DNA of 6,228 nt from the NCBI GenBank assembly GCA_963597615.1, contig CAVBQS010000043.1, positions 1 to 6,228 of the forward strand, read 5' to 3'. Source of the stretch: CAKRJP01 sp963597615. GTDB taxonomy: Bacteria; Bacillota; Clostridia; Lachnospirales; Lachnospiraceae. Made by a program: the position numbers and the translations under genes. This document shows, piece by piece, positions 5,324 through 6,228 of this stretch. How positions within the stretch are numbered: position 1 is the first letter of the stretch; the number at the start of each line of letters is the position of its first letter. Below the pieces are notes generated by a model that was not told the DNA's origin, searched no databases, and saw only the letters and a list, made by a program, of their open reading frames with translations.

Positions 5324-6067
5324 ATGAATTTTTATATTATGACCTTATTTCCTGATATGGTGCGGGATGGGTTAAATACCAGTATTATTGGAAGAGCAGT
5401 AAATAAGGGCCTCTTGTCTGTGGATGCTATTAACATTAGAGACTATGCTTTTAACAAGCATCAGAGTGTAGATGATTATCCTTATGGTGGTGGTGCCGGT
5501 ATGTTAATGCAGGCAGAGCCGGTATATCAGACCTACAAAGCCCTCCAGGAAAAGACAGGAAAGAAAAATCTTCGCACGGTATTTTTATCCCCTCAGGGAA
5601 AGACCTTTAACCAGTCTATGGCGGAGGAATTTGCCAAGGAAGAGGATTTGGTATTTCTTTGCGGCCACTATGAGGGAATTGACGAGCGTGTCTTAGAGGA
5701 GATTGTTACAGATTATGTCTCTATCGGGGATTATGTTCTCACAGGAGGAGAGCTTCCGGCTATGATCATGGTGGATTGTATTTCCAGATTAATTCCTGGA
5801 GTCCTTCACAATGACGTGTCTGCAGAGTTTGAGAGCTTTCAGGATAATCTGCTGGAGTATCCTCAGTACTCCAGACCGGAAGTGTGGCATGAAAAGGTAG
5901 TGCCCCCTATTCTTATGTCAGGCCACCATGCCAACATTGAAAAATGGAGAAGAGAGCAGTCGGTGATTCGGACAGCCAAAAATCGTCCGGACTTACTTAA
6001 AAAGGCCAAGCTTACCAAAGAAGAGGAAGAATTGGCCAGAAGCGTTCAGGAAGACGCCGAATTATAG
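5324..6067 (+). CDS. trmD: tRNA (guanine-N1-)-methyltransferase TrmD
   Basis: TrmD uses S-adenosylmethionine to methylate G37 next to the anticodon, preventing +1 frameshifts; it is a SPOUT enzyme with a deep trefoil knot and acts as a dimer. The 247 residues fit. Motifs are DDYPYGGGAGM at 50-60, FLSPQG at 87-92, LCGHYEGIDERV at 112-123, the knot segment SIGDYVLTGGELPAM at 133-147, SRLIPGVL at 154-161 and LEYPQYSRP at 177-185. An ungapped count from Arg155 (E. coli Arg154) places Glu170 at E. coli Asp169, the residue implicated in catalysis. The rest looks fully functional, so Glu probably serves there. AGGAAG precedes the ATG by about 7 nt. It is the last gene before a strong terminator. Confidence 0.98.
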   Translation: MNFYIMTLFPDMVRDGLNTSIIGRAVNKGLLSVDAINIRDYAFNKHQSVDDYPYGGGAGMLMQAEPVYQTYKALQEKTGKKNLRTVFLSPQGKTFNQSMAEEFAKEEDLVFLCGHYEGIDERVLEEIVTDYVSIGDYVLTGGELPAMIMVDCISRLIPGVLHNDVSAEFESFQDNLLEYPQYSRPEVWHEKVVPPILMSGHHANIEKWRREQSVIRTAKNRPDLLKKAKLTKEEEELARSVQEDAEL

Positions 6068-6096
6068 GGGTAACTTCCAGAAGTAAGTGCAAATAG

Positions 6097-6145
6097 AATA
6101 AAGGTTTGTGTGATAGATTCCTATCACGCAGACCTTTATTTTTTT
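6097..6145 (+). terminator. Intrinsic terminator after trmD
   Basis: Bases 6097-6116 pair with 6121-6140 over 20 bp, with two G-U pairs and a 4-nt loop (ATTC), and the T-run covers 6139-6145. It begins 30 bases after the trmD stop and should end the ylxM-to-trmD transcript, separating it from the gene starting at 6204. Confidence 0.95.
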
Positions 6146-6203
6146 GCAAAAAAATAGAGAAACCACGTAAACAAGGCATTTTGAAGGAAAGGAGGAATGT
6201 GTA

Positions 6204-6228
6204 ATGGGAACAGTTGGCTATAAACATA
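6204..6228 (+). CDS. Start of an unidentified gene, cut by the window end
   Basis: An ATG at 6204 has AAAGGAGG (6188-6195) 8 nt before it. The visible residues are MGTVGYKH and the frame is open to the last base. This does not look like the start of ribosomal protein L19, the usual gene after trmD, but eight residues are too few to name a family. No clear promoter is seen between the terminator and this start. Confidence 0.5.

Noticed and set aside
6146..6187. Promoter for the gene at 6204
   Set aside because: TTGCAA at 6144-6149 has no acceptable -10 box at the right distance.
1..6228. CRISPR array, tRNA, rRNA or known riboswitch
   Set aside because: No regularly spaced repeats, no cloverleaf-like stretches and no recognised aptamer core were seen on either strand by eye.

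Overview
The window comes from a low-GC Gram-positive chromosome. It most resembles a clostridial (Lachnospiraceae-like) genome, judging from strong AGGAGG-type ribosome binding sites, A/T-ending codons, sigma-A-like promoters and the gene order ylxM-ffh-rpsP-khpA-rimM-trmD, which is a well-known Firmicutes arrangement. The organism was inferred from these traits only; no search was possible.

Left part (1-2214). The first 60 bases are the 3' end of a group II intron on the + strand: half of domain V, all of domain VI with its bulged branch-point adenosine, and the 3' splice boundary after base 60. Facing it on the - strand is a TruA-family tRNA pseudouridine synthase (93-836), in which the catalytic aspartate position is a glutamate. 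A short divergent promoter region (about 837-1003) separates it from a hotdog-fold acyl-CoA thioesterase on the + strand (1004-1483), probably started at TTG. The thioesterase converges with a small J-domain protein on the - strand (1567-2214). The two share one long bidirectional terminator (1482-1540), whose stem begins inside the thioesterase stop codon.

Right part (2322-6145). A TTGACA/TATGAT promoter drives a six-gene + strand cluster. It holds ylxM and ffh (signal recognition particle), rpsP (30S protein S16), khpA (small KH RNA-binding protein), rimM (30S maturation) and trmD (tRNA m1G37 methyltransferase). The cluster couples membrane-protein targeting with ribosome and tRNA maturation. 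It is closed by a strong 20-bp terminator right after trmD, so rplS, which often follows trmD, is not in this transcript. The gaps ffh-rpsP (three consecutive hairpins) and khpA-rimM (one hairpin with a poor U-tract) hold RNA structure that may adjust expression inside the operon. A new gene with a good ribosome binding site starts at 6204 and runs off the window.

Most of the window is conserved housekeeping sequence, and I see no convincing undescribed system. The points most worth checking are the Asp-to-Glu change at the catalytic position of TruA, a parallel Asp-to-Glu change in TrmD, the group II intron end, the promoter that overlaps the apparent ylxM start, and the structured ffh-rpsP spacer.
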